Assembly (NCBI GenBank): GCA_037127255.1
Contig: JBANSL010000009.1
Coordinates: 20,101,475 to 20,165,474 of the forward strand
Reading direction: 5' to 3'
From: Persicaria tinctoria
Lineage: Eukaryota; Streptophyta; Magnoliopsida; Caryophyllales; Polygonaceae
Length of the DNA stretch: 64,000 bases
The notes beneath the pieces were generated by a model, which was not told the origin of the DNA, did not search any database, and saw only the letters and a list, made by a program, of their open reading frames with translations. How positions within the stretch are numbered: position 1 is the stretch's first letter; each line of letters opens with the position of its first letter. The position numbers and the translations under genes were made by a program. Of the stretch, positions 24,044 through 34,998 are shown piece after piece.

Positions 24044-26333
24044 TGTTGTTGCAGGAGGATGGTCAAGTATGAAATAAATATAAAATAAAGATCAGACTGA
24101 CTTCCCTGTCTCAGCAAATAAATACAAGACTTCCTCCCGTTGTAGTAAGAGAATAGTCAGGATCGAATCCACGAGGAAGCACGTCAGCAGTTCTTAGGTA
24201 GCTATAGATCTCACAGACAGAATAGCAGAGAGACAGAAACACAGAAACAAGGAAAGAAAGACAAATAAAAGCAGAAAATAACAAATAAAAGCAATGAACT
24301 AAACGAAGACAGAAAAGACAAAGCAAAGCAAAAACAAAGGCGAGGACACAGAAGCTACTCGATCTCGAGTAGCTGTCCTCTATATCGACAAAGGTAAGTC
24401 GACAGCAGTCCGTCGACAACAGAAAACAGGAAAACAAGCAACAAGGCAACTCGATCTCGACCACAGTCAACTCGAGATCGACAAAGGCATGTCAAGACAA
24501 GTTCAGAATCGACGACAGCAAAAGAAAACTCAACTCGACCTAGACCAGTTCCTACTCGAGATCGACAAAGGCAGTAGTCGATCTCGACAAGCTCTACTCT
24601 ATGTCGACTGGGGGACAGAAACTTTAAATTGCAAATTCGAATGCAGAATTCAGATTTTCGACAGAAATAAACTCAATATAATAAAAGACTTCCAAGACCA
24701 GGGTATCAACACCACAACGATAACCATGCAAAGTAACACATAAAGGAACAAAAGATCATGCTTTCCATCAAATAACTTTCGTCATTAACAAATAGGCATA
24801 TAGAGGCTTTCGCATAAACCCTAATTGTTACTAACCCTTTTTTCACATAATTAACCCAAGTTGCATTAAGATCACTTTCGCTTCAATAACACAAACAAGG
24901 ATGACCTTCAACTCTCGCAAAAGAATCATGCTCAGAGGGATAGAAGATGAATTGCACAAAAAGATCTGACCTTTATTGCATCGCCTCACATGGCCACCGT
25001 CGGGCTCACCCCAGCCCCAGAAGTGGGTGGACTACTCACGCCTCATTGCAATCGCAGACATTGATTGATGAAAAGAACTAACTTGCATTAAAACTAAATT
25101 CAAAGCCTTTTACAATCCTGGCAATCAACTTTCGCAGAAAGCCAAAACCTTAAAAACCTTAGAACTCCTAAACTCTATGTGTAATTGTGTCTCTGAATTG
25201 GAATGAATGAAAAACCAGCCCCATGGGCTTTATTTATAGGCTTCTAGTCCTTGCTAACCAATGATAGAATCTCGTATCTATATCTAAAATTATATCTAAA
25301 AGCATAAAAGATAAATAAATTGCATAATGGAAATAAATCTAAAGGGGAAAAGATAAATCTAAACTAGGTAAGTCTTTATGTCTTGATAGATCTCCTTCCA
25401 TAGATAGAACTTGAACAAATTTGGATAGAATCTTCCTCCTTCGGCCCCAAGGAATCCCAACTCGACTAGGACAGCTCTCGACGACGCGTTTTCCAGGACT
25501 GGTTTACTCGACATCGACAAGGGCTCGTCGACCTCGACAAGGATTGTTCGTCGACTGGACTTCCCGACTAGCTCTGCTCGATGTGGCTCGGACTTGGTTC
25601 ACAACGCTCGTCGATCTTGACTACTCCTTGTCGAGATCGAGTAGGGATGTTCACCGACTAGGTCTTCTCGGGTAGGTGTGCTCGACCAGCTCGGATCTGG
25701 GCTCTGGGCGTCGTCGATCTCGACTAGGGCTCCTCGAGATCGACTAGGGTGTGGCCTTCTCTGGTCGAGCAGCTTCTCCTCGGCATGGACTCGGACTGGC
25801 GTTGTGGGGCTTGTCGATCTCGACTAGAGCTTGTCGAGATCGAGTAGGGTTGTTCGGCATCCTCGTCCTCGGCTTCTCGGTCAGCTTCTCTCCTTGTCGA
25901 CTCCGGGTGTGGCTCTGGTCTTTGTCGATCTCGACTAGGGTCTTGTCGAGATCGAGTAAGCTCCGTAGCTGGGTTGGTCTGGCTTTCTCGATCAGGCTCT
26001 GTCGACCAAGGCTGTGCTCGGACATGTTCGTCTAGATCTAGTAAGGTCTACTCGAGATCGAGTAGTCTGGTTTCTCGGCTCGATTCGAATGGTTCTGTTG
26101 CTGCTTTGACCCTGGACTTCTGTAGCTGTTTTCCGAGCTTTTCCGACCTTCCTTAGAATTGCTGTAAAACGCCTCGAATTCTGCGATTTAAACAGAAACT
26201 GGTGTAGATTCCATAATTTGGCAAATAAACATAAACTACATAGACTCTGTACTATCTTAGCCCAAATGAGTGAAATGCATGCAGAAATCGATATAAACTT
26301 AAATGTAAAACATGGCAAATTCAGCTCACAACA
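24044..26333 (-). repeat. 5' LTR of Athila derivative B
   Basis: 2290 bp, nearly identical to 16765-19054. The minus-strand TATAAATA is at 25231-25238. It ends (plus strand) ...CTCACAACA next to CACTA-2 or Helitron-flanking sequence. It contains TCGATCTCGA and TCGAGATCGA near-palindromes in the same two clusters as the other copy. Confidence 0.85.
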
Positions 26334-26362
26334 GTTATTTGAATAAAAAATAAATAAAAAAA

Positions 26363-28484
26363 TCTATATAAACTCTTAATTTAGAAGAGTTTAGGATGAT
26401 GTGTCAAGCTTAGAGGAATTTTAGGAGTCTCGACCAATTATTATTTTTGCCATTTTTCTTTGATTTTCTTTAATTCTATTTTTTTTTCCTTTAATTCTCT
26501 TTTTTCTTTAATTTTACTAACTATCTATATCTATATAAACTCTTAATTTAGAAGAGTTTAGGATGATGTGTCAAGCTTAGACAAATTTTAGGAGTCTTGA
26601 CCAATCAATTTTTTTTTCATTTTTTTTTATTTTCTTTAATTCTATTTTTTTTCTTTTTCCTTTAATTCTTTTTTTTCTTTAATTTTACTAACTATCTATA
26701 TAAACTCTTAATTTATAAGAGTTTAGGATGATGTGTCAAGCTTAGAGAAATTTTAGGAGTCTCGACCAATCAATTTTTTTTCCATTTTTCTTTGATTTTC
26801 TTTAATTCTATTTTTTTTCTTTTTCCTTTAATTCTCTTTTTTCTTTAATTTTACTAACTATTGGGTTTAATTAAAAACATCTATATAAACTCTTTTTTTT
26901 TTTTTTTACAGTAGGCAAGAAGTAGATCGACGAAGCGATCTTGAAGCCATCAAAAGATGGCTTGATAACCCTACGCAGAGGGTCGCCAGTAAAAAAAAGA
27001 AAAAAACACTAACTTAAATCTAAGATTACAATCACCACTAAAATTACAATCACCACTAAAATTGAAATTTAAATATCTAAAAAAGACCCTTAGGTTGCAG
27101 AGTTGATTGCGGATATGGATTCAGATACGAAAACGAGCAGCTTGTTCAGCAATATTGTTGCATGTATCCCTCGAACTGGAAGACTTAGAACGGAAGTTGT
27201 ACAGCCATGGATATTTCTGTAATTTTTATTTTTTTGAAGAGGGCTGCACCAAATCAATTAGGTGGTAGTGGTGATGAATCTAGACCCGACCTGAGATCCA
27301 TCAACGGGCTATATTGGGTTTTTTGATTTTGTGGGTTTTTCAATTTTGGGGTTTATAAAATCAGGTTTGGTTTTTCAATTTTGTGGATATAGGCTGCAAT
27401 CAGATTTGGGAAAAGGGATTTGGGTTTGCATGTTTACAAATCCAATTGAATCTGAGTGTTTTAGGAGTGGGAGAGGAGGGAGAGACGGAGAGGGCACCTG
27501 AGAGGCAGGAGTGGGAGAGGAGGGAGAGGCGGAGGTCTTCGCAGTGGGAGCCCGCACCGTCAGCCCGGCAATGGGGGAGGAGGCCGACAACGGAGGAGAG
27601 GGTCTCCCGACAGTGAGGGCGGCGATGGGGGCGAAGTTGAGGAGGAGGCGGCTGAGGAGGGGGAGGAGCGGCTCGCCAAGGGGTCGAGGGGATCGACATC
27701 TCACGGTGAAGAGATGAGGAGTCGCATGAGCACACTAAGGCCAGATCTGTGAAGAGTGGCACATTGAGGGTGTGAGTCGGGGCGGGGGAGCCGACCACAC
27801 GGTGGCCACCAGGGAGCCCATTGGGGTGACCACCCAGGACCCGTCGCTGGGGTGTGGGATGAGGCCACCAGGGAGCCCATTGGGGTGGCCACCGGAAGCA
27901 CCCGCCAGAGATGAACTCCGCGGCGGCGGCGGCGGTTGTTTGTGAGGGTTGCTAGGGTTAGGTTTGAGGGTTTGGGTTTTTTAACCATTGAGGAATACTC
28001 ATTGAGGAATACTCATTATCTATATAAACTCTTAATTTAGAAGAGTTTAGGATGATGTGTCAAGCTTAGAGAAATTTTAGAAGTCTCGACCAATCAATTT
28101 TTTTTTCCATTTTTCTTTGATTTTCTTTAATTCTATTTTTTTTATTTTTCCTTTAATTCTATTTTTTCTTTAATTTTACTAACTATTGGATTTAATTCAA
28201 AACATTGATCTTAACCTAAATTATAATTTTTAGTAGTTTTTCTCCAAAAAAACAATGAGATTAATTCAAAACATATAATTAATAATAAGAAAACATAAAA
28301 TTAATATTAGTAATCTATATCTGTATATATCTATATATACTACTTCAATCGTTTTCTCTACCCATGAGTTTAGTTTAAAATATTTAATTATCTGAACTTT
28401 TACAATTATGTTATAATATTAATTTAATATATTAGTAAGACTTTATTTATAAAAAATCGCGCCATGGCGCGGGGATCATACTAG
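26363..28484 (+). mobile_element. Helitron with repeated 5' ends and a captured GC-rich segment
   Basis: The 5' terminus TCTATATAAACTCTTAATTT occurs, intact or nearly so, at 26363, 26530, 26695 and 28019; at 26880 only the first 16 bases remain. The first three begin near-identical units of about 165-185 bp. The 3' end is ...CTAG at 28484, preceded by a 14-bp perfect palindrome CGCGCCATGGCGCG (28458-28471), the hallmark hairpin of Helitrons. It is followed by T and preceded by A, the usual AT insertion site, with no target duplication. No Rep/helicase is present. Between 26900 and 28018 lies unrelated GC-rich sequence, probably captured. Confidence 0.75.
27370..27985. other. GC-rich captured segment in the Helitron
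   Basis: This stretch is much richer in G and C than the Helitron around it and has overlapping open frames on both strands (for example 27400-27798 minus). The translations are Arg/Pro/Ser-rich and match no domain I know. It may be captured 5' UTR or first-exon sequence of a host gene. I do not call a protein here. Confidence 0.4.
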
Positions 28485-30042
28485 TGTATCTTAAAAAACA
28501 TCAACATATGGCGAGGAACTGAAACTTTTCTCGTTCTTAAATTTGAGCAATTTTTCATATTTCACTTAAGCACATAACGTCATATTTCACTTAAGTACAT
28601 AATGTCGAAAATGGAGTTTCCTTGTTGATTAATATGTTTAGCGATAAATTTTTTCTTCGAGAAACACATACTTCTAGCGAGTAATTACAATCTTTGTCAC
28701 TAATAAATTTGGCGGGTTTTATGTAATTCCCACCAAACTAATAATGACAAATTTAAAATTCCCCGATGAATATATTTTTAGCGATGAAAACATTTCTCAA
28801 TAAAAACATCAAATTCGTCGCTATTTTCCTTATGTTTTATTTGACCACATTAGACTAACAATTAGCAAGGAGTCAAAAAATTTGTCGTTGAAGACCACTT
28901 TTAACGAGGAATATAGGTTTCTTGCTAAAGTTCACGAGCCATTTTATGAGGAATGGATATGTTCGTCGCCAAATCCCACTTTTACCGAGGAAAAATAATT
29001 CATCACTAAAAATTTGGTCGCTAAAAGACATTTCTGTTGTAGTGATAGCAAGGTTTAGAAGCCTATAAATGAAGCCCATGGGGCTGATTTCTAGTAATTC
29101 AATTTCAGTGAGAGAAGTAGTTCCACAGAGACGGTTTAGGAGTTCAGAGGTTTTAGGGTTTTGGCGTTCAACGAGAGTTGGATCGCCGGGATTGTAAAGT
29201 CTTTGAATTTAGTTTAATGCAAGATGTTATTTCCTTTCAATCGATGTCTGAGGTTGCAATGAAGCGCGAGTAGTCCACCCACTTCTAGGATTGGGGCGAG
29301 CCCGGCGATAGCCATGCGCGTTTGAGGTAAAGATCTGACTTTTATCATGTTTTGATCATCTGCTACTTGTTTATGTGTTTATTACCCATCTAATGGAGGT
29401 CCATGCTAACAACTTGGATTGTAAACATAAAATCGGTAGAGACAATTAGGGTTTCTTGAAAGAGTTGTCTAATTGTTGGAAAATGCGAAAGCTTAGTCAT
29501 TTGATGCGAAAGCTTGGTTATCGTTGTTGCAAACCCCAATCTTAGAAGTTCTTTTCATACAGTTTAGTTCGAAATCCCAAAGCCCTTTGCATTTACTTTT
29601 ATTCGTTTTATTCTCTATCTCCTCGAGATCGAATAGCACTCCTCCATCTCGACTACTAATATTCGACCCAAAGTCGATGTTAGCTTCTGTGTGCAGGTGC
29701 TCGACCAACCCAAGCCGACGTCGACCAAGACTCTACTCGATCTCGAGTAGGCCCTTGTCGAGATCGACCACCACCTGTGCTTGCTGATGCGCTGTGTTCG
29801 ACTGTCTGATCTCCGGCCTGTCGACTAACCTTAGTCGAGATCTAGCACATGTTGCCGACTTCTGACCGTGAGACTCCACTGCTGCCTAGGATCCGCTGAC
29901 ACATTCCTCGTGGATCGATCCTGACTTCCCGCTGCTACATCAGGAGGAGGTCTTGTAATTATTTGTAAGGGACGGAATCTGGTTTGCTGTGATTTATTTA
30001 TATTTTATATTTGCATTCTCGATTTCCTCCTACAACATTGGG

Positions 30043-31263
30043 CACGCAGAGATCTCTGCAAATGTGTGCCGACTCCGAAAGCTGATGTCAATAAGGGTTT
30101 TGCAATTATTGGCTTTCAGTGCCGTTGAAATTGTTACTATTAAATCACGGTGGGTCATCCGACGTGGGGGGGCCACGCATGCCAAGCACACACGCGCCAA
30201 CCAAGCCAAGCACACAAGCTAGCCAAGTGAGAGGTTCCATCCTAAAACCAATTGGTGTTAGGTGGGGTGAGTGGGCTTATATGCAAGACTTGTATTCATT
30301 TTATAAACAATGTGGGACACTCCCAAATCATATTCTCCACAGTTACCGACTCCGAATGTCGATATGTCATCGCGCCCTTAGCAAGAAATTCCTTATTCGG
30401 ATAACAAGCCCCTAAAATTGATAAGTATTATTTCTATTCCTTTGTAAGTGAAAATATATATATAATCTTCTCCTAACTAGCCTAGCTAGTGTGTAAGAAG
30501 TTACAAAATTTTCTTTCCAACTTGAAAACTAAAGTTTATAATTATTAGTGGTAAGGGGTACGTATGCCCATTTTTAGGGGCTAGCTAGACCTCTTACAAT
30601 ATATTACACATTGATAATTAAGAATTTCTAAAAAAAAAACGATCAATGAAATTAAAGTGAAGTCAAGATGAACGTTATCTATAATCTCAAAGTTAGGCAT
30701 GGATTGGGAAACTGAGAAAATGACATGAACGTACGCTAGGCTAAAGAAGATGATCGAGTAAGGAAACGTGACGATTATTTTCGAATTTCGATCTACATAC
30801 ATACATAAACTTCAAATAAAGTGACTATAAGAACCAAATTTCTAGATATCTCAAGTTAACCATATTTTGTGATCAACAAGTACACTTGTTAATTACGTTA
30901 TATTTTCCTCTATTTTATATATATTGGAAGATATATAGATTAATATTGTCAAAACAATTAATCCTAGCAAATTTATATGTTGGTTTTCGAGAGAATAAAA
31001 CATTAATTTTGTGTAATACTAACTCAAAGGCAAAGCATTAGCTAGCTTGACCTACCGACAATTACAAATTTTCCTGTGACACAACATATAGTATTAAATA
31101 CTGCAAAACATGTATATAGAATGACATATTTTACAAAAATTGAATCATTTTTTAATCAATTAATTAATTGACTAAGCCATTAGAAAGTTTGGTTCAACAA
31201 TTACAAATTATACTGTACTGTATATAGCAATTCCAAACAAAAACTATAAAATATAGTGTGTTC
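30043..31263. other. Intergenic AT-rich sequence
   Basis: It continues the target sequence of Athila element 1. The first 380 bp are moderately GC-rich, with an 'aatgtgggac' block (30311-30320) as often seen in plant promoters and LTRs, but there is no supported gene. The rest is AT-rich. Confidence 0.5.
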
Positions 31264-31908
31264 AGGGGCGGAGCTGAGGGGGGACTAGGGGGGCACGTGC
31301 CCCCTCTCTCACGCGACGAACTACCTAGGTGTATTCTCCTCGTCGGTAGCTTCGTTTTGATATATAATACGCCTTAATCCGACATCTGAGTAAAAAGTTA
31401 TGAATATTTAAAAATTCAGGGCATATTAATCACTTTAATTTTATTTCAATAGGCTATAATGTTATTATATTTTACTTAAATTAACATTTATATACTATAT
31501 TTTATCTCGAGAGCTTCGAAATGAGAGGTTATACTAATTATTCCGACAATTAGATAAAAAGTTACGCAAATTTCAAAAATTTATATCTGGTTACTGAATA
31601 CAATAAATTATAACTAGGGTTTTTATTTGAGCCAAACAAGTCTAGTATTAATATTTGATTATATTTAGCTCATTTAGAAACAAGTCAAGCTCGATTAGAA
31701 CCTATATTTGAAATTGAGCTCATACTCGACTTTTTTTTAGGGGCAAAATAATAATAATAGCGTTTTATCATAAACCGGTGATATTTTATCTTAAAATAAC
31801 ATCATTAATTATCGTACTATATATAATTCTTCATGTAAATTTAATCCAAAACAATATCGTATATTTCTGACGGTGCCCCCCTCCGAAAATTTTCTGGCTC
31901 CGCCACTG
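31264..31908. mobile_element. Non-autonomous hAT-like element
   Basis: Terminal inverted repeats are CAGGGGCGGAGC and the complement of CAGTGGCGGAGCCAG (…CTCCGCCACTG). An 8-bp target duplication, agtgtgtt/agtgtgct (7 of 8), lies at 31256-31263 and 31909-31916. The 645-bp body is AT-rich with no transposase. CAG-type termini plus 8-bp duplications indicate the hAT superfamily (established knowledge). Confidence 0.75.
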
Positions 31909-31916
31909 AGTGTGCT

Positions 31917-32499
31917 ATATATTTTTAATAATCGCCCCATAGAATTAATTAATAATTCGAATAATGCAGCTTTTCAGTTGGGAAGTTGCATATTGCTTCT
32001 ACCATTAATTAAAAAAAGGAAGAAAAAAAAAATGAAAGGAAGGGAAAACAAAAAAAGAGTAGGTGAATAATTAACAGTCACATTTTCTTCCTAGTTTATG
32101 GATCTATAGACAAAGAATAACATCTTCTTACTCTACCTCACGCGTACCTATTAGTCAACGCCCCCATTATTCAATACCAATTTATCATTTATTTTTATTA
32201 ATTATATTTATGACAAAATCATAAAATATTATAAAATACTATAACATGTTATAATATAATTTTCATTACTATGATAACCCTGTTAAAAATAAATAGAATA
32301 AAATAAAATTCCACCTCTCGTTCATTACATTTTTAAATTTTTCATCCGCAAAGATGCTCAGGTAGAATTATTTCACCCGAACTACTACTTTGACCAAAAA
32401 AAAATTACAGTTTTAATTTTTACTGGCTTTGATCCAATAATTTTTTAGTTACTTCAGCATCTAAATTAACTAAAGTTAATAAACTATTTTACATTTTAT
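31917..32499. other. Intergenic AT-rich sequence
   Basis: No gene or clear element is visible. It includes an A-rich run (about 32012-32058) and AT-rich low-complexity DNA. Confidence 0.5.
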
Positions 32500-32500
32500 A

Positions 32501-32564
32501 TATTGCCACTATAGAGAATATATATGTTATATTTTTCAAAAGTCTAAAAATTAAGGTTACGCAT

Positions 32565-32602
<38 letters not shown>

Positions 32603-32690
32603 CCACTATAGAGAATATATATGTTATATTTTTCAAAAGTCTAAAAATTAAGGTTACGCATACAAATATATATATATATATATATATATA
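32501..32690. repeat. Tandem duplication ending in TA microsatellites
   Basis: A unit of about 97 bp beginning 'tattgccactatagag' is present twice (from about 32501 and 32598). Each copy ends in a TA run (about 32568-32600 and 32667-32690). The second run abuts the Mutator-like element at 32691. Confidence 0.8.
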
Positions 32691-33069
32691 GGGAGTGGTT
32701 CCCTTGTGCACACCTCTTACACTATACCTTGTGCACACCTCTTACACTATACCTTGTGCACAAATCTAGGCCTTTAATGGATAGAAGATGGAAGGCTATG
32801 ATTAAAAGGAATTTTTGATTTTTTCTTTTTAAATTAGTGGGACCCACATGGCATAACAAAACCCACCCCCTTTCATTTGGTGCGTGACTTCACCCTCCAT
32901 CAATGTTTTTTTTAATATCTAAAATATTTATGATAAAAATGCTTTTTTTTTTGGAAAATAAATTCTTTATTTAATTCGATTTTTTTATATCTAAAATATT
33001 TGTGATAAAAATGCTTTTTTTTTGGTGGAAAATAAATTCTTTATTTAATCCGATTTAAAATTTTGGCAA

Positions 33070-33425
33070 TTTCACCGAATAATGTTCTGCATACTACCGA
33101 ATAATTTCAATTATCTTTTTTCATTTAGTTCATATAAAAAATTGTCAATTCCATTGAATAATTTATCTTATACTACCGAATAATAAAAGAAACCCTAAAT
33201 CTCAAAACAATACTTACAATTAATACGAATAATTCCACACATTTCACCGAATAATGTCTCACATTTCATCGAATAATGTTTTGTTTTATGTTGTTTGTCA
33301 ACCCGAATACTTATCCATATTCAGAAGAATAATGAATAAGATTTTACCGAATAATCTAATAAAAAACAATGAATAATCTAACAAACTCGAAAAAAATACC
33401 CTTATATTTCCGAATAATCTAACAA
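33070..33425. repeat. Dispersed 'ccgaataat' repeats in the Mutator-like element
   Basis: Around a dozen copies of (a/c)ccgaataat, including variants, occur at irregular 15-50 bp spacing. They could be degenerate subterminal binding sites or a decayed minisatellite. Confidence 0.6.
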
Positions 33426-33527
33426 AAAACAATGTGAGAATATTAGTTGAATAATATTCTTAATTACAAAATTAAAACTCAAATTGAATGGTTAGTGAAG
33501 AACAGGGAGTCCGAGCACCGTCTGTCC

Positions 33528-33612
33528 GCCTCCATCGCCACCACCGACGAGATCTGCCGCCGTGCTCGGCCTCCATCGCCACCACCGACGAGATCTGCCG
33601 TCGTGCTCGGAT
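33528..33612. repeat. Short GC-rich tandem duplication
   Basis: A unit of about 42 bp, 'cctccatcgccaccaccgac' followed by 'gagatctgccg(c/t)cgtgctcgg', occurs twice in direct succession in the captured segment. Confidence 0.8.
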
Positions 33613-33675
33613 TCGAATCGAAGGGAAGGGAGGATGAACAAGTGAGTCAGGGCTAGCCTCGCCTCCCTCGGCCAG

Positions 33676-34191
33676 ATGAAGGCGCCGAAGCCAGCGAAAT
33701 CATCGCCGCCGCCGCTTCACATCATCGTCGCCTCTTTCGAATTCGCTGTCAAGACCTTCAACTGGACTGGCCAGGATCCTTCTCTGATGGAGGCGACGAA
33801 GACCATTGGCGATGATTCAGACACAAACTCCAACTGCAATTGCGAACCAGTCGAAGAATGGATTCGATTCACCTCCTCCTCGTCTTCAACTGCTTCCCAA
33901 TATTCAGATCTGGGCGGAGGAAATGACAAAGAAGAAGAAAACAACCATGGAAATCGAAAAGGAGGGGGAGAACAGGACTGCGTCTCACCGGTTTCCCCGA
34001 TTCGCCGTCCACTCGAACTTGCTGCAACCGCCGTCGCGCTTCCAAACTCGATCTCTCCTGCAACCGCCGCCGCTCTCCTCGTCGTCGGGCACCCCCTATC
34101 GCCATCTTCCTCGTCGTTCCGTCGATTGAAGAAGCCCATCCATGGATTCCGATTTGGATCTCTGTGGCCGCTCAAACGAAAGAGAAATTAA
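33676..34191 (+). pseudogene. GC-rich captured ORF in the Pack-MULE, unknown
   Basis: An open frame of 171 codons starts MKAPKPAKSS and ends PLKRKRN. It is Ser/Pro/Asn-rich with no domain I recognise. An equally long minus-strand frame covers it (33717-34175), so coding status is doubtful. Base composition contrasts sharply with the AT-rich TIR regions, which suggests capture from a host gene, perhaps a first exon. I cannot say which gene. Confidence 0.3.
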
Positions 34192-34401
34192 ATAGGGATT
34201 TAGGGTTTCTTTTCACACAACACACGCGCTTAAGTGAGGAGAGTATGGGCCGGTTTCCATCAATTATGTGCGGGACCCACTTGTTTTTAATTAAAAAAAT
34301 ATGAAAAATTCCTTTTAATCTCAGCCATCTATTTACCCCAAATCAGTGGCCAGAAATCGTGCACAAGGTACACCCTATGGGGTGTGCACATTTTACCCAA
34401 T

Positions 34402-34531
<130 letters not shown>

Positions 34532-34597
34532 CATGATGTATATATACAAACCTACCCAATATTTCAAAATCCATTTTCAGTGTATAATTGCATGGCC

Positions 34598-34604
34598 ACC
34601 AACC
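34598..34604 (+). promoter_or_regulatory. Possible MYB-binding AC element upstream of LAR
   Basis: ACCAACC lies about 220 bp upstream of the TATA box. R2R3-MYB activators of proanthocyanidin genes bind such AC-rich elements (established knowledge). A 7-bp match alone is weak evidence. Confidence 0.3.
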
Positions 34605-34822
34605 CCCCGGCCTAAACGCTCTTCATTTTCAGTATATAGGGAGAAATTAAAAATAATGATATAGGAACAAATAAAAATAACGATAAAGAGCGTTAAAAAA
34701 AAAAAGTTAAAAAGTGAGTCGACCCAAAATTGTGGGAGTAGAGGATATTTGATACTCCATATTGTTTGAAGGTTAGATGGAGGTGGTACGTACCGCGCGC
34801 GCGCTTCCTCCTCCGTGTGCAC

Positions 34823-34829
34823 TATATAA
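34823..34829 (+). promoter_or_regulatory. Putative TATA box of LAR
   Basis: TATATAA within 'gtgcactatataactcc', 170 bp upstream of the chosen ATG, would give a 5' UTR of about 140 bases. It lies in a locally GC-richer promoter that also has a 'cgcgcgcgc' run at 34795-34803. Confidence 0.55.
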
Positions 34830-34998
34830 CTCCATCCAGGCTGATCCCAACCCCAAGCCTTACCTTGCCAGTTGCCACTCGCCAAAGCTAACTAGCTTCC
34901 TCTAAACGGAGTCGTTTTGGGCCAACGTACTACACTAGCTAGCGTGCGCGCTGCCTGCATCCATCCATCCATCCATCTTTAATTAATTAATTTTGAAG

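Larger units (their letters stand above)
16765..26333 (-). mobile_element. Athila derivative B, complete non-autonomous gag-PR element
   Basis: Minus-strand order: 5' LTR 26333-24044, tRNA-Asp primer site 24040-24023, gag-PR-linker-GPF frame 23960-20583, 3' noncoding region 20582-19069, polypurine tract 19068-19055, 3' LTR 19054-16765. The total is about 9.6 kb, yet it lacks RT, RNase H and the integrase core. No target duplication can be checked because element A is attached on one side. The same reduced architecture in element 3 (44205-51707) shows it is a family trait and not a one-off deletion. Confidence 0.85.
11089..29044. mobile_element. CACTA transposon 2, host to nested insertions
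   Basis: Terminal inverted repeats are CACTACAATAGAAATG at the left and the complement of CACTACAACAGAAATG at the right (one mismatch). A 3-bp target duplication, gta/ata, lies at 11086-11088 and 29045-29047; the uninterrupted 5' LTR reads 'ata' there. The subterminal regions (11105-11560 and about 28490-29030) carry repeats such as 'cgtcgctaa' and 'gcgaggaa'. No transposase is seen. The interior is expanded by the tandem Athila derivatives (13370-26333) and a Helitron (26363-28484). The remaining native part is about 2.9 kb. Confidence 0.8.
5562..30037 (+). repeat. 3' LTR of Athila element 1, in three pieces
   Basis: The LTR sequence is 5562-5829, resumes at 10359-11088, and is completed by 29045-30037. 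Aligned by eye to the 5' LTR, the pieces are collinear with only scattered differences; the last piece has lost a short stretch near 29510. The gaps are the CACTA-1 and CACTA-2 insertions. Near-palindromes TCGAGATCGA recur as in the 5' LTR. Confidence 0.85.
1168..30042 (+). mobile_element. Athila-lineage LTR retrotransposon (element 1), non-autonomous, with nested insertions
   Basis: Seen: LTRs start TGTTGTGAGC and end ...CAACA. A perfect 5-bp target duplication, TTGGG, lies at 1168-1172 and 30038-30042. A tRNA-Asp primer site follows the 5' LTR and a purine tract (5548-5561) precedes the 3' LTR. The internal region is only about 2.4 kb, with one 263-codon ORF and no gag, protease, reverse transcriptase or integrase. 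The 3' LTR is interrupted by CACTA-1 and CACTA-2, which expand the element from about 6.4 kb to nearly 29 kb. Known: the tRNA-Asp primer and long LTRs are typical of Athila Ty3/gypsy elements. Inferred: it moved using proteins of an autonomous relative. The intact duplication shows the ends were not lost to later recombination. Confidence 0.85.
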
